DNA from: Hygrocybe punicea | Taxonomy: Eukaryota > Basidiomycota > Agaricomycetes > Agaricales > Hygrophoraceae | NCBI GenBank assembly: GCA_963556145.1 | Contig: OY744473.1 | Location: 1,240,001 to 1,304,000, forward strand | Direction: 5' to 3' | DNA: 64,000 nt | Part shown: positions 37,101-49,154 of the stretch, piece by piece | Layout of the letters: each line of letters opens with the position of its first letter | Numbering within the stretch: the first letter of the stretch is position 1 | Position numbers and translations under genes: made by a program | The notes under the pieces: generated by a model | Databases searched by the model: none | The model's input: only the letters and a program-made list of their open reading frames with translations | What the model was told of the DNA's origin: nothing

Positions 37101-38796
37101 CCGTGGAAGAAATGTTTGAGGAAACCGGGAGGAAATGGAAACCGTGGGCGAGCAATGCAAAGTCGATTCGAGTTGGAGAGATCATTTTGATCGTGGATTC
37201 GGATACGATAGTTCCAGAGGTAAGTGTGGTGTTGGTGGTGACAATGGGGGGGGGGGATTTTTTTTTTTTTGAATGTTGACAGAATTTTTTCTGCTCCAAG
37301 GATTGTTTTAGAGACGCTGCTCGTGAACTTGCGGAATGTCCCGAGGTAGCCATCATACAACATGAGTCTGGTTGGTTCATTTTTCATTTTGCTGTCTTTG
37401 ATCAATTCATTTGTTGTTGTTTTTTAGACGTCATGCAAGTTGCTCACCACTACTTTGAAAATGGGATCGCCCATTTTACTCGACGCATCAACAAGTGTAT
37501 TTCCATGGGTTGCGCAAACGGCGACGTCGCGCCCTTCGTTGGACACAATGCATTTTTGAGATGGTCAGCCCTCCAAGACGGCGCGTTCGTTGATCCAGAG
37601 GATGGCATCAAGAAAATCTGGTCAGAGTCTAATGTATCGGAAGACTTTGACATGGCTTTGCGTTTGCAGCTGAAAGGTTATATCATCCGATGGGCAAATT
37701 ATTCGGACGGTGGCTTCAAGGAGGGAGTCTCGCTAACCGTGGATGATGAATTAAACCGGTGGCAAAAGTATTCTTATGGTGCGTTGTAGATCTATACACA
37801 TACCTTTGGTTGGAAAGCGATTGATGATAGTTGCTTTTTTTTTCATTAATTTTTTTTATAGGTTGCAACGAGTTGATCTTCAATCCTTTCATTCAATGGT
37901 GGAAAAAGGGCCCCATCACGAAACAACTGCGGATCTTTCTGTGGTCAGACGCCCCGGTACACTACAAGATCACGATGATGTCGTACATGTTCTCCTACTA
38001 CGGCATAGCGGCGTCGGCGATGTTGTCGGTCATCAACTACGTCCTGTTGGGTTTCGCCGTTGGCGTCGACGGGTTCTATATGCATAGTCTTGAGATCTGG
38101 CTCGCTTGCACGGTCGTTTTTCCCGGTGCGGGTAACCTTGGCTTCTCGTTGATGGAATATCGGCTTGGCCAACGTGATATACTTTCCTCCTTCATCGAAA
38201 ACATGACCTGGGTTCCATTCTTGTACGTCCTCCCGTATTTTTTCATGTTGTAAAAAACTAAAAAACCTGTAAACCTCTCGTCGTTTGTAGTTTCTTCTTC
38301 TTTGGTGGCCTCAGCATCCATCTTTCGACTGCCCTCCTCGCACATCTATTTTCGTACAACATCACCTGGGGCGCCACGAAAAAGGAAGTCGAGAAATCCA
38401 ACTTCTTCATCGAAGTCCCGAGGATTCTGAAGCGGTTCTGGTTGGCGTTTCTGTTGTCCTTTGTCGCGGTCGGAGCCATCATCATTCTCAGCACGCCACT
38501 TGTACCGCCACAATGGCAGATCCTCAGCACGTCGTGGGCAGTTATTCTTCCTTTAGCGTGAGTGCCCCCCCAACCCCCAATTCTCTTTTTTTTTAGTGGT
38601 TGGTTGGAAAGAGACTGATTCACATTCCCCATTTTCTCCCCCAATTTGGCTTGCAGGATCGTCGCTGGATGTCATATTCTCTTTCCTGTACGATGATGTC
38701 TGGTTTCCTTGCATCCAATCGTGTCAATTTCTGACTGCTGTTTTTCTGTTGTCCCAGATCGTCCTCAATCCATGGCTGATGATATTCTCATATTAA
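34151..38796 (+). CDS. Membrane glycosyltransferase family 2 protein
   Basis: Processive-type GT2 enzyme; the polysaccharide product is unknown. Begins MDYDAYDALLHHVFKQ, then exons TQGDAWFKPSEENVSSGVCV and RVLVAWADDIDNIIPLVRDF. Membrane segments (FAFLATVPFLFCISLFFSL and flanks) precede the catalytic domain: PHITVQLPVYKES, FVNDDGMQLL (first Asp), SNMNYGLRLSLKMEKHL, ILIVDSDTIVPE (DxD), FVGHNAFLRWSAL, ESNVSEDFDMALRLQLKGY (ED acceptor/base) and ELNRWQKYSYGCNEL (R/QxxRW-like). C-terminal helices follow, ending IVLNPWLMIFSY. About 13 introns, some with long T-rich tracts. Between the first Asp and the DxD there is an unusual Gly/Asp- and Gln-rich insert (about 36655-36870) and a second Ala/Gly-rich one (about 36985-37035). 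All key motifs are present, so it looks functional. Confidence 0.88.
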
Positions 38797-39382
38797 CAAG
38801 CTTCCTCGCTCCGGCAACGTATTTGATGTCACCTTTTTGTTTTTTATTTTATTTTCGCCGACGCGGTACGTGCCAGAATTCGGTATATATACAATTTTCT
38901 CTAGATTTTCTATTCTGCTGTCATTCGTTTTTCGCACACCTTTTTTCGTATTTCAACCCATCATGGATATTATAATGAGTCTCGTTGTAGAGGACTAGAA
39001 CGCTTCTCCTTCTTCTGTGGTAGAGATCATACTCGTACGTACGTACTACAGTACTTAATAGTACCCAGAGTACTTTCTGTACTACCTTGCATTGTTATTT
39101 GCAACGTCAATTTGACTATACTTTATTGTCATCGTAAGTTATGTTCGTTCGCCTTCGACTGTATTATTTTGCTTTACAAATAGACAAATAGGATTGGTTC
39201 TCTGTGAAAGCATATATTGAAAGGTGTACCGATGACACCCTGAAACTAGGAGAAGAATTCCTGGTAAAGTAAAGTAGCTTGGTCGGGTCAAGCCGCACGA
39301 CGCGACGTAAACACAAAAGTAATGGTCCGTGGTCAAAATCTTCCCCTCCTCCTCGCCCCTCCGCCCCCCTTCCATCAACAAG
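38797..39382. other. Convergent 3' intergenic region
   Basis: Lies between the 3' ends of the GT2 gene (plus) and the glyoxal oxidase (minus). AT-rich; contains the near-palindrome CGTACGTACTACAGTACTTAATAG-like cluster of GTAC motifs at 39030-39090. No gene seen. Confidence 0.5.
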
Positions 39383-41076
39383 TTATAGTCCAGGGAGAGT
39401 GAAATCGTTGAAGTTTGGCCATTCGCCCAGACGGGCGGGATCACCGCCAATTCGCACCCAACGAGAATGCGACGGAGTAGGCCCGTCGAGGATGAAAAGC
39501 TGATGCCAACCCAGAGGAGAGACATTGGCATTGGGAGGGGCGGTGATTTTGCAGGTATCCCCCGAGCACGAGAAAGCCGGGAGAAGAGTTCTTCCACCCA
39601 TCGTGTTGCCGTGAGTGCTCGAGGTCGCTACGCAATTTTCGTAAAATAAAATTCAAGGAGATCACCGCGAAAACACGATGCACGACTTACCTGCAACAAG
39701 AGAGATCCTCATCGTGGAAGTGGTGCCTTGATGGAGAGTGACCACAACGGCGTAGGTACTACCATAGCTCCACTCGGTATTCTCGATGGTGAATTCCGGT
39801 TGCGTAAAGCCCTGATTAAGATACGGAGGGACGTAAACTTCGAGGCGGAACTCCTCTGGGTACACTGCAGTTCCGTTTGGGTAGTAGGTCTCAGGGTCGG
39901 ATCCGCTGATCAGGAAACATTAGAACCGGTAATGCTAGTGATCGGGGGAACCAACCTGACAAGAACCCTACCATCCGGCAGGAGTGTGGCTTCCGAATGG
40001 TACAGGCGGGCAACAATAGTATTGTTCAAGATCGACATCCGACGACCGATAGGAAGAGTCGGGTCATATAGAAGTGCGCCGAGGTTGGGATCGGAGGCGA
40101 GGCCAAAACCGGCGTATCCTTGGTGTGCTCCATTCATAATAATGAAAGTACCGCCGGGCAGCGCCACCATACATGGCATGACCCGCTTGCTGGGCATCCG
40201 CTCCAGTGTCCAAGTTGCATTCGGTTCCTCGGGAGACATAGAAAGGCAGTTGTCAAGCGCGATTCCGGCGCCAGGCGTCGACCCGCCACAAATCAAGATA
40301 GCGACGGGGTCGGGGTAAGGTGCGTACTGCGGTAGAAGGACAGCGGAGCCTTCCAACGGGTAAGTTCTCCCACCAAGGAAATTGTTTACTGCAGCGGGCA
40401 AATTTGGCAACACAGTCAGAGTGCTGAACGATTCTGCGTCAAGAATTCGCGCCTCGTTGTAGTATGCTGCACAATGTATCACAGCGGATGGCAAACAACG
40501 GGAAGAATGAATGCAAACCTATAAAGATGTTTCCAGAAGGCAACACGAAGAGGAAGGCGTAGAGGTTATTAGGATCTGTGCGTTGTAGCCAGTCGAGGTA
40601 GACCGTTGTATCACCCCCATCAGGCGTGGGTAAGATTTCGAGGGATGGCTGAGGGGGTCCATTACTGCCACTTTCACCTCCTGTACAGATATGTAGCCTG
40701 GTCGAAAAGCGAAAGAGAGAAAAATAACAATGTACGAACCTACAACAAGAATACTACCTGAGGAAATCCAACCAGTATGTCAGGAAAGGAACACGAAACA
40801 CACCAAGAACACGCTACCATTTGCCATCACCAATGCCGTAGGATACCAACGACCTCTCTAATAAATACGGGGTAAATGCATTGCGGCAGGAGCGAAATGA
40901 TTAAACATGTATTCACCTGTAGCTTGAGTTCATCGGCATTTTCTTCCCAGTCATTTGTTGAGTTACAGCTGTTTGCATAAACATGCGGAACTGAGAAAAA
41001 AGTCAAATGTGGCGCAGCGACTGCCGAGTCACGGCTCCCTGTCTGAGCTTGAACTTGGCTTCAACATTACAACTAC

Positions 41077-42131
41077 ATGCCCCCCCACACCGTCTCCAAA
41101 GGCATCAAGGCTCGTATTCCTGTCCTCTACCAACGCGGCTACCGAGTTCCAGAAATATGTGATCTTCTTGGCATTCGCAAGTCACTCGTCTACCAGACTT
41201 TGCAGTATCAACGAGAATATGGCCTCACCTACAATCCCTCTGCCCAACCAACAGCACGTCGCCGCCTTCTTACGCCCCTTGATATCACCTTCATTCGTTT
41301 ACTCCTTGCCCATCGCCACACCCTATACCTCGACGAGCTCCAACAAGAACTTCTGGCCGAGCGTAACATACATGTATCACTTTCAACTCTCATGCGAACT
41401 CTCCGCCGACTCCACTTCTCGAACAAACGTGTATCAGTCCAAGCACTTGAAAGAAATGATATCCAGCGCGCAATCTTCATGAATCGCATTGGGGAAGCCG
41501 TCCCTGACCCATCGATGTTGATGTTTACAGACGAGAGTGCGATGAACGATCGCACGCATCACAGGCGATATGGCTGGTCGATTGTTGGAGCTCGGTGTGT
41601 GCAGCGGCAGGCGTTTGTGCGCGGAAAACGATATTCTATCCTACCTGTACTCACCCTTGATGGCATCATTGCCTATGATGTTATCGAAGGCTCCGTCACC
41701 GGTGAGCGGTTTGTCAAATTCCTTCGGGAGATGATTGTAAGTGTTTCTCATCAGTGAATCAGTTGTGTTTTGACCTTTTCACCAGATACCTCTCACCAAT
41801 CCATATCCAGGACCACGGAGCGTCCTCGTTCTCGACAACTGTAATATCCATCACACGGAAGATGTCAGGGAACTCGTGGAGACTCAAGCACGTAAGTCAT
41901 ATCCTGTGCACTCCATACAACATTATATTGACCTACAATTTAGATTGCCGGATCGTCTATCTACCCCCATACTCCCCCGACTACAATCCTATCGAACTCA
42001 CCTTCTCTTCCATCAAAGCATACTTGCGCCGTCATACCCACGACCGGGGCTTATTCACCATTGTTCGTGCAATGGAGACTATAACACCGGAGAAGGCAGC
42101 GGGGTGGTTTCGTTCATCGGGTTACATGTGA
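41077..42131 (+). CDS. Tc1/mariner (IS630-type) transposase
   Basis: DDE/D transposase. MPPHTVSKGIKARIPVLYQR opens a helix-turn-helix DNA-binding part (VPEICDLLGIRKSLVYQTLQ). The catalytic residues lie in MLMFTDESAMNDR (first Asp), VLVLDNCNIHHTEDV (second Asp) and YLPPYSPDYNPIELTFSSIK (third acidic position). Two introns: about 41737-41785 (GTAAGTGTTT...CACCAG) and about 41891-41943 (GTAAGTCATA...AATTTAG). The reading frame stays open to WFRSSGYM. Looks intact and lies between perfect terminal repeats. Confidence 0.93.
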
Positions 42132-42242
42132 CGAAGTGTTTTTTTAGTCTTATTATGTATTGGCAATGCAATCAGACTGGTGCCCAGGGGGCCAAAATTT
42201 TTATTGGACATTGAACAATGAGTGCTGTGCTACGTAAAGTAA

Positions 42243-43786
42243 TTATGACCAAGTGGGATCTTCTTCACCAAGCCTCGGCGGCGCATGGAATCCTGGTGGG
42301 ACAGGGACTAAACTCTTGAGCTCATCGCTGTAGTATGATGTTCGGCGGTCGTCTGCCGTATGCTCCCCCTTAGTCATTGTGGGTCCAAACCACGAAGCAA
42401 GCCCACCATCATCCCAAGCAATCTCATATCGGATGTCCTTGTTAGAGGTGGGGGATTGGGAAGGACGACGGCCAGGTGAATGACGACGGCTGCCAGCAGA
42501 CTGGGTGTTAGTTTTCCTGCGCTTCCGTTCCTGTTTCCAGCGTGAGCAGCCGGCAATCAAGCGCATCGCCTCCCCTTTTGACATGCCATATGCTGTAAGA
42601 TCCGCGACAGTGAGTGCCCCGATGATATCAGGGCCATAATCGTCATCACAAAGGTTTGCTTCGTAGTCGCATGCCGTTCGCACTCCAAGGCTATCCCGTG
42701 CATAAACTAAATAGTTGTGGAGGTCGGTGGATGCCGGCATGATTGGCGAGGAGATGGGAGATGAACTGAATGTGCGTTTGCGTTTGGGAGTGGAGAGTAC
42801 ATCGGTTTTAGGCGCCAGCGCGCCCACAACAGTGGTCATCATCTGTGTGAATAAGGCCATTTGATTGCCTTCGCTAGCGGCTTGATTCGAGGCTGTGTCT
42901 CCGTTGGTTTGTCGGGAAGGTAACAAAGATTTTTGGCGATTCGCTGGATCAAATGCTGCGGTATGGGGTGGGGCATTGATTGTAGCTTGACCCTCGTGCT
43001 TCATGGAGATTAGCCTTGTTCTGCTACAAGCAATACAAACAAAGAACGTACCAGAGCGATAGCCCATTGGTGCATCCGGAAAGGTGTTAGTGCGAGCTCT
43101 GAGTTGTCCTCGCAAATGTAGATGTAGTGTCCCGGGTTGTTGTCACTGCCGTACTTCTTTTCGAGCATGCTGCGGAATCGCGCTAGTGCAATCTCGAGAG
43201 ATGTTGCCCCATCTGGTATAGTAGCAGGGTCCTGGATTTCAATACTGTCGTTTTCAACAACAACATCGGGCTGTGTGACTTGGGCATTAGCATGATTGAG
43301 AGAATTATAGAGTTCTGTACAGACGTCAATCGGGCACCTCTTTTTTACATCGTCGATGTCTACGATGATGTTGACCTTCCGATACTGATTCTCATTGATC
43401 TTGGACACGAGCTCCTTGTACTCAGACTCCCTTTCCACATCCAACGCGTCTGTTTTGCTAAAGGCATAATTAGATTGAGAGCAGACGTGGGTATAGACAA
43501 ATACGTACGAACGACCGGGGTGATGATACTTGAATTTGAACCGTTGCTGGTCTGAAACCTTCCATTTCGTTTCACCAACACGTTTTAGAAGTGCTCGCAT
43601 GAAAGGGACGTAGTTTTCAGATAGACAAGTAAAGGCAAGTTCCTTCGTATGGACTTCACGTTTTGATTTGACTGCTGGTTGTTTGCCAGTCTTAGGGATA
43701 GCCGGAGTATGTCGAATGAGCTGGATCGAGAAGTTGGTGCAGAGCTCCTCCGAGTCATCTTCCGAAACAGCATCAGAGTCTACCAT
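42243..43786 (-). CDS. Unknown accessory protein of the Tc1/mariner element
   Basis: Second gene in the element, convergent with the transposase. Starts MVDSDAVSEDDSEELCTNFS. Exons include ETKWKVSDQQRFKFKYHHPG, VERESEYKELVSKINENQYR, NIIVDIDDVKKRCPIDVC, DNNPGHYIYICEDNSELALT and MHQWAIAL. A second half holds KRKRTFSSSPISSP, DLHNYLVYARDSLG, IIGALTVADLTAYGMSKGEA (helical, possibly SAM-like) and a basic KQERKRRKTNTQ patch, ending LGEEDPTWS. Two introns are inferred near 43460-43510 and 43015-43055. I recognise no catalytic motif. The basic patch and acidic N-terminus would suit a nuclear or DNA-binding accessory factor, which is inference only. Confidence 0.7.
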
Positions 43787-44098
43787 AGTGGACGTGTACA
43801 AGAAGTTCACTACACTTCGGAGTGAAGCCAAGTTCAAGCTCAGACAGGGAGCCGTGACTCGGCAGTCGCTGCGCCACATTTGACTTTTTTCTCAGTTCCG
43901 CATGTTTATGCAAACAGCTGTAATGCCTGGAACCCCATTGGGTGTATAAACATCAGCAAAAGGTCACAACCAATGGAAGCTCAGATGACTCAGCCAAGGA
44001 TTGGCCTGGCTGCTAGGCGCTGGTATTGTCAGCTACGACAGCGCCAGACTGGGAGGACATTTACAACACGATGCCCGAAAGGTTAGACATGACAAAAC

Positions 44099-44205
44099 GG
44101 CATCAGGATGGTGGGGGGTGATGGAAGGTCAGGCAAGGAGCCGACTAGCTGGCATCAGGACGGTGGGGTGATAGAAGGTCAGGCAAGGAGCCGCCTGGTT
44201 GGCAG
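44099..44205. repeat. Two-copy direct repeat, about 55 bp
   Basis: GGCATCAGGATGGTGGGG..GGTCAGGCAAGGAGCCG occurs twice in a row with a few changes, in the subterminal part of the Plavaka-like element. Possibly a transposase-binding region. Confidence 0.7.
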
Positions 44206-44347
44206 AAGGACTGCAAAGGTACACCTGATGTTGGATACCAATTATCGTACTCATGTCGGGCTGGCGTCGCATTGTATGGTGAGGGAATGCAATATATTTT
44301 TCATGTCCAACACGACCATGCGACAAAACGGAGTAGGAGTAATATAA

Positions 44348-46357
44348 TCACAACGGAGCATACCCCTCGGCGCCGTACATATCCTCCACGTCAAAATCTT
44401 CCCCGTCCTCCGGGCCCAAATCTTGAACACCATCGGATTCGTCTCCCTCGCCCTCCTCGTCACTCCCATCTTCCTCTTCAGCAGACACATAACCGTAATC
44501 AGCCTCTTCGCTCTCGTCACATTCTTCGGCGTCGTCATTGACCATCTCCGGCGCATCCGGGTCATCTTCGTCCTCAGATAGATGAGCATTCTCTTCAGTT
44601 CCTTGCGGTTTCCGAGCCCGGGCTGCTTGATGACCAATTCCTCCCCCACGATAACGCATGAACATATCGCGGTCCACAAACCTAGTCCCAGAATTAGCAT
44701 AGAGTTGTTCCAGTAGAATCAGTAAAGTGACTTACATGCCAATGTAGTAATACACCCAATCTTCATCATTCTGATTTGCGTGACGTCCAATTGATTTTCC
44801 TAACAAGTCCTCTGTCCTGCCGAATGTGAACGCTGGAATAAGATGGACCCCTCTACCACCTTTGGATCCAAGAATCCAAATGCGTTGGGGTCTGCCGAAT
44901 CCAGGAATCCAATCCTGTGTAATCGTCGTGTTCCAAAACCACCCGGGGCGTTTAGATCGCGGCCGAACCAACGGACCCATAAAAATTCCATGCGTTGTGT
45001 TTCTTGTGAGTTCGATTTAGGACCGGTGTGACGGACATTGACGTGGAACACGCCAATGACGTGTGCATACCAATAAAGATGAGCGTCATTTTCATCTTCG
45101 TCTTCATGTGCGACAACCATCACATCAGGGTGCGTTCGAGGGTTGATAGAGTCTTGGGTGCGGCGCATGTCGTATGTCGTATAGTTGATACAGAGCACTT
45201 TATGACGATACATTCGGTTGCTGACGAAGCGGATGTTGTCACGGTCATTTTCTGTGAATGTATGTTCGTCTCCATCATAGGGAATGCCTGTAAGACGGGC
45301 CAGGAGATGATCTTTCAATTGTGGCATGAAATTCTGGCAAAATCCATGTTAGCATATCGCGTGAAACATATTACAGTCGGTGTACACACCTTGAGAGCTA
45401 GATCATTTCGATTCTTTGTGAGAAATCGAGTGATGTCGTCGTGGTAGCGTTGTGAATCTGAGATATGGTGATGGACTCTCGGTGATGTATAGGGAAGGGG
45501 TTCGTTGTCGGTAAATTGAAGTGATATGTCTGCCCGTTCATTTTCTGATGGCGTCGGCACGGCATTGGCTGCAGCAATCTCATCATCTTCTCCTTTCTTC
45601 ATCGCACGCAACAGCGCTTCACGTCGGGTATGCTTTGCGATTTGAAGGCCAAACTTGTCATTTTTGTTTGTCCGAGGATAGAATCGTTTGACCCGCCGGT
45701 GTTCCAATTCGCCCTGAGCAATCATTCAGCGCAATGAATCAAGGTTAAAACACAAATGCGTACCACTTGGGTATTGTAGTTGTCCGTTGTGCCATACCGA
45801 CGAATGTTTTTCACATAGTCTCCAAGCGAATGATACTTGTATGTTGCGAGATTAAGCCGCTTGATCTTCGGACCAGATGGTGCCTTTTCTTTGCTAGTTT
45901 GTGCTGCTCCTTGCCGTGTAGGCGCAGTTTTCTTTCGTTTTGCTGCAAGTGCCGCAGTTCGTCGACCACGCGCTGCTTGTTCGCGTGGTATCTCAACCGT
46001 GACATAGGCTTCACAAGTCGTTTTTTTGAAGTCCCGAACGGTGATGCCAAGAGTTTTTGTAGCGTTCTCGAAGAAAGAGAGAGTGATGTCGGTGTGAAGG
46101 CGAAGCTTGGCATAGGCGTGCCACATTGCAAGCTCAAAGAACAGATCCAAAAGGATGTCGTTATGTGGTGGTGGTAAAAGCCCTTCGATGACTGGCATGA
46201 TGCACTGATTGCTTGATTTGAAAAGACGCAGGGCATTCAACGATGGAAACTATTCACCTGAAGAATGTCCTCAAAATCACGCGCAGCAAATTTTTTCATT
46301 CCTGAGATGTTGTTTTCGAAACGGCGGATCGTCGAGCGACCAAATGTAGGTACCATG
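44348..46357 (-). CDS. Plavaka-type transposase-like protein (C-terminal portion)
   Basis: The start is uncertain; MVPTFGRSTIRRFENN at 46357 is the earliest in-frame Met I can join. Blocks in order: MKKFAARDFEDILQ, CIMPVIEGLLPPPHND, FELAMWHAYAKLRLHTDITL, EQAARGRRTAALAAKRKK, YKYHSLGDYVKNIRRYGTTD, GELEHRRVKRFYPRTNK, MEFLWVRWFGRDLNAPGGFG, RRLHRIGFLDSADPNAFGFL and DRDMFMRYRGGGIGHQA, then a long acidic tail. The protein matches, from memory, the C-terminal half of Plavaka-family ORFs in Agaricomycetes. An N-terminal catalytic half is not visible within the element, so the element may be non-autonomous. It reads away from its divergent partner at 46568. Confidence 0.7.
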
Positions 46358-46567
46358 CGAAAGCTTAAAAGGAGTTAGAACTAGAGATGAATGTGAAACA
46401 ACCTGTAAAGTTCTGTAAAAAAACTTGAAGGTTAATAAACACTTTCGCAGTAGGACTTAATGAGTTAATAATTCGTCATTTTCCTCGACGCGTCTGTCAC
46501 ATGACCACTAATCTTTGGGGAGGGAGTTTGCACGGTCGATAACGCAGCTTAATCACTCACCACGACA

Positions 46568-48383
46568 ATGCCCCAGTTTCTTCCCCCAAAAGCAAAATCC
46601 TCCTCGCACTCTAACAGGCCCTACCCGAACTCTAATGCCTCAAAGGCGCGTGCCCCATTGCCGAAAGTGGGAGCAGGCCGTTCTCAACCCAATAAGCCAA
46701 CACCGAGGATTTGCATTGATTCCGATTCTGAAGATTCACAGAGTGAAAAGGAGAATAGGTATGTGAATTACATATACATATTTCCGATTGCAAAATACTG
46801 GATTACCTTGGGCCATGGACACAGGTCTGAGGAGGAAGACAGCGGGATGGATGATGACGACGAGATGATTGATAAAGGTAAAAAACTTGGCCACGACAAC
46901 AGGAATGAAGAACAAGCACTTCAACCTGAGAGTTGTAAACGCAAACGTCACAACAAGGAAGTTCGCTATGCCCTATCAAATTTGACGACACAGAAGAGAC
47001 CAAAGTCAGCATGAATGACCTATTTAATGAGCACTTGTGAACTGACAGTTAACATTCCATGTTTCTGCTTTAGAATTGTCAGTTTTTTACGCCCATACAA
47101 GGATTCAGCATGGTTCATTCTGCGTGCCATCGGCCCCTTCTCGAACATCATGCAAGCCTTTCAAATTGGGTTGAGGCTCGATGAGAACACTGAAACTGAG
47201 CCAGACGAAGAGCTCAATGAAATGTATGTAAATATCCGTCCGTTTCTAATATTTTTACTGCATATATGCATAGTGATGAAGAAGATCGTTTGGAGGCCGA
47301 GTTTGTTTACAATGCTGTGATGGAGCTAACGCCTGGGCTACGAGAACAACTGGAATATTACGTTGTGGAGGGTGAATTCGAAACACTTCAAGGGATGGCT
47401 GTCTTTGTAAGAGTTTTCTGATTAATTGTCTCAAACCTGATATTTGCGGACAGCTGGATACCCACGCACGTTATGCTCGCACGGATGATGTTGGGACACT
47501 ACGCTACACAGCAATGTCATATATCCCCAACATCCCTGGCATTCCGACAATTAGCCCAATCAATCGGAATAAAGGTGACCGTGGTTTTGCCCATGTCGCC
47601 TCTGGGCGTTTACTTTGCCCACGCAACATGTGAGACGAATATGACCAAGATCGTGACAAGTAAGCGATCACGCCGAGTCAATCAATATTGTTACTGAAGC
47701 ACTATTGAGGTTTTGCCGTGACGTTCGCGATGGAAATATCATCATTTCTGTGCAGGATTGGCCATCGTTCTTATATACTGAGGATGAATATGATCCTGAG
47801 GCCATCGACAAGGGTTTATTAAAAGGGCTGTTCCTGCTTTCGGTAAGATAATCACATTGAATTGTCCAGTCACTAACTTGAATGTATTTTGATCAGTGCT
47901 TCCGACACATCTTCACCGGACCTCACACTGCAATGAAAGCGACTCCGGGACAGTCTGCCGGGAAGAAAACTATTGCAGATATTTACAACATGACAAACAT
48001 CACCGGTCGCAACATTGCTTATGCCGCTGTCTTGGTATGTACTCATTTAAATGCTAGGCATCTCGACTGATAATATTTAGGCTCGCTTCATCCTCAACGG
48101 CCAGGAAGAATGGGCGGCAGAAGATGGCAACTTCAACATGATTGAGTTTTTCAAGAACGTTGTTGAGCTGTTTGACGATCCGGAATGGAGTAAATCCACT
48201 CTTGAGTGGTGGGACAAGTAAGCACAACTGACTCTTTGTATTTATCCTGACCAATTGCCATGATTCAGTCAGGTTCTCGGAGCTAAAGCACGTCGAGGAG
48301 GCAGTCGTGCCATTCGTCAAGCCAATGCCCAGTCTGGTACCGCAATGTTGGCTGCTCAACGTGCCGCCCGCCGTGGTGCATGA
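46568..48383 (+). CDS. Hypothetical protein of a mushroom transposon-linked family (DUF6698-like)
   Basis: Begins MPQFLPPKAKSSSHSNRPYP with an acidic Ser-rich region (ICIDSDSEDSQSEKEN). Conserved blocks: SFLRPYKDSAWFILRAIGPF, VMELTPGLREQLEYYV, SYIPNIPGIPTISPINRNKG, FAHVASGRLLCPRNM, ISVQDWPSFLYTEDEYDPE, LSCFRHIFTGPHTAMK, GRNIAYAAVLARFILNGQEE and MIEFFKNVVELFDDPEW, ending SGTMLAAQRAARRGA. About seven short introns. At 47632, AACATGTGAGACG gives a TGA in the open frame; it could be a nonsense change or a GTGAGA donor. I know this family as a frequent neighbour of transposase genes, without known activity. Confidence in the DUF number is moderate. Confidence 0.68.
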
Positions 48384-49037
48384 AAAATTTCAAGGTCGCT
48401 TTTCCATCTTCATACCGCTGTGTCTGCCATTCTCGCTATCAATACCCCACTCATCGCATGCATAAAAGCTTCCAATCAACATTCCACGTGTATTACTCTG
48501 TCGCTCTCCAAACGTTCTCGCTCTCCCATCCAATTGCTCTCCATAATGTCTCATTTAGCTCCCTTGTCAAATCCGTCATGCTTTGTGCTGTGTATGTACT
48601 CGCATTCATGTTTCGCTGCCAATAAGAATAATTATAATAATGTCGGAATACACAAGAATGGTCTATCCTCTGACATGAGCCAGCAGTGCCGAGCTGTGCT
48701 TCCATGCGCTGCCAAGGTAACCCTAGTCTGATGGCTCTCTTGCATGAGTGCGGCCGGTCTGGAGGCCCTCTTGGATGACACTGGCCATTATGCTGGCCTC
48801 CTTGGAATATTCCACCACTCTGACCATGGTCTTGGATTCCCCTTGGAATATGCCAGACGATCTGATGGCGTCTTGGTTTAGATGGCCCTTATGGTCTGAC
48901 TTGGCATAAAAGGCAGAGTCTTGCGAACCTAGACCTGTCCCTTGCCAGAGGTGGTCCCATTCTGGCGAGCTTTCCAAGCAAGGTAGACTTTGTATTTCCT
49001 CACATGTACTTATAAGAATTTTTCACTTTCGCTGATG
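48384..49037. other. Right subterminal part of the Plavaka-like element
   Basis: No gene seen. 48720-48960 contains several TGGCCT/TCTTGGAAT-type short repeats (CTTGGAATATTCCACCA, CTTGGAATATGCCAGACG), possibly subterminal binding motifs. Confidence 0.45.
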
Positions 49038-49154
49038 AAGGCGGACACCGAATGTGGAGATCAACGACCATCCGCCCACATTGATCTGACGAGCTGCCCT
49101 GTCAGGAAGAATCACACTACCAGAGCAAAAGACATCGGTTTTGATGTGCATTTC

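Larger units (their letters stand above)
40966..43920 (+). mobile_element. Tc1/mariner element with two genes, TA target duplication
   Basis: 97-bp terminal inverted repeats (40966-41062 and 43824-43920) starting CAGCTGTTTGCATAAAC are identical at all 97 positions. TA flanks both ends (40964-40965, 43921-43922). It carries a transposase on the plus strand and a second convergent gene on the minus strand. Identical repeats and an undamaged transposase point to a very recent insertion. The host target is an exon of the glyoxal oxidase. Confidence 0.95.
43951..49037. mobile_element. Plavaka-like (CACTA-related) element with divergent genes
   Basis: Ends CATCAGCAAAAG and, inverted, CATCAGCGAAAG. 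The flanks read TATAAA..AAGGC, consistent with a 2-bp AA duplication. Excision gives GTCCGCC-TTTATACACC, which restores VRL-YTP of the glyoxal oxidase. It carries a transposase-like gene (minus) and a hypothetical gene (plus) reading outward from a shared centre at about 46.4 kb. Assignment to Plavaka rests on the protein family, as remembered, plus the short terminal repeats. Confidence 0.8.
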
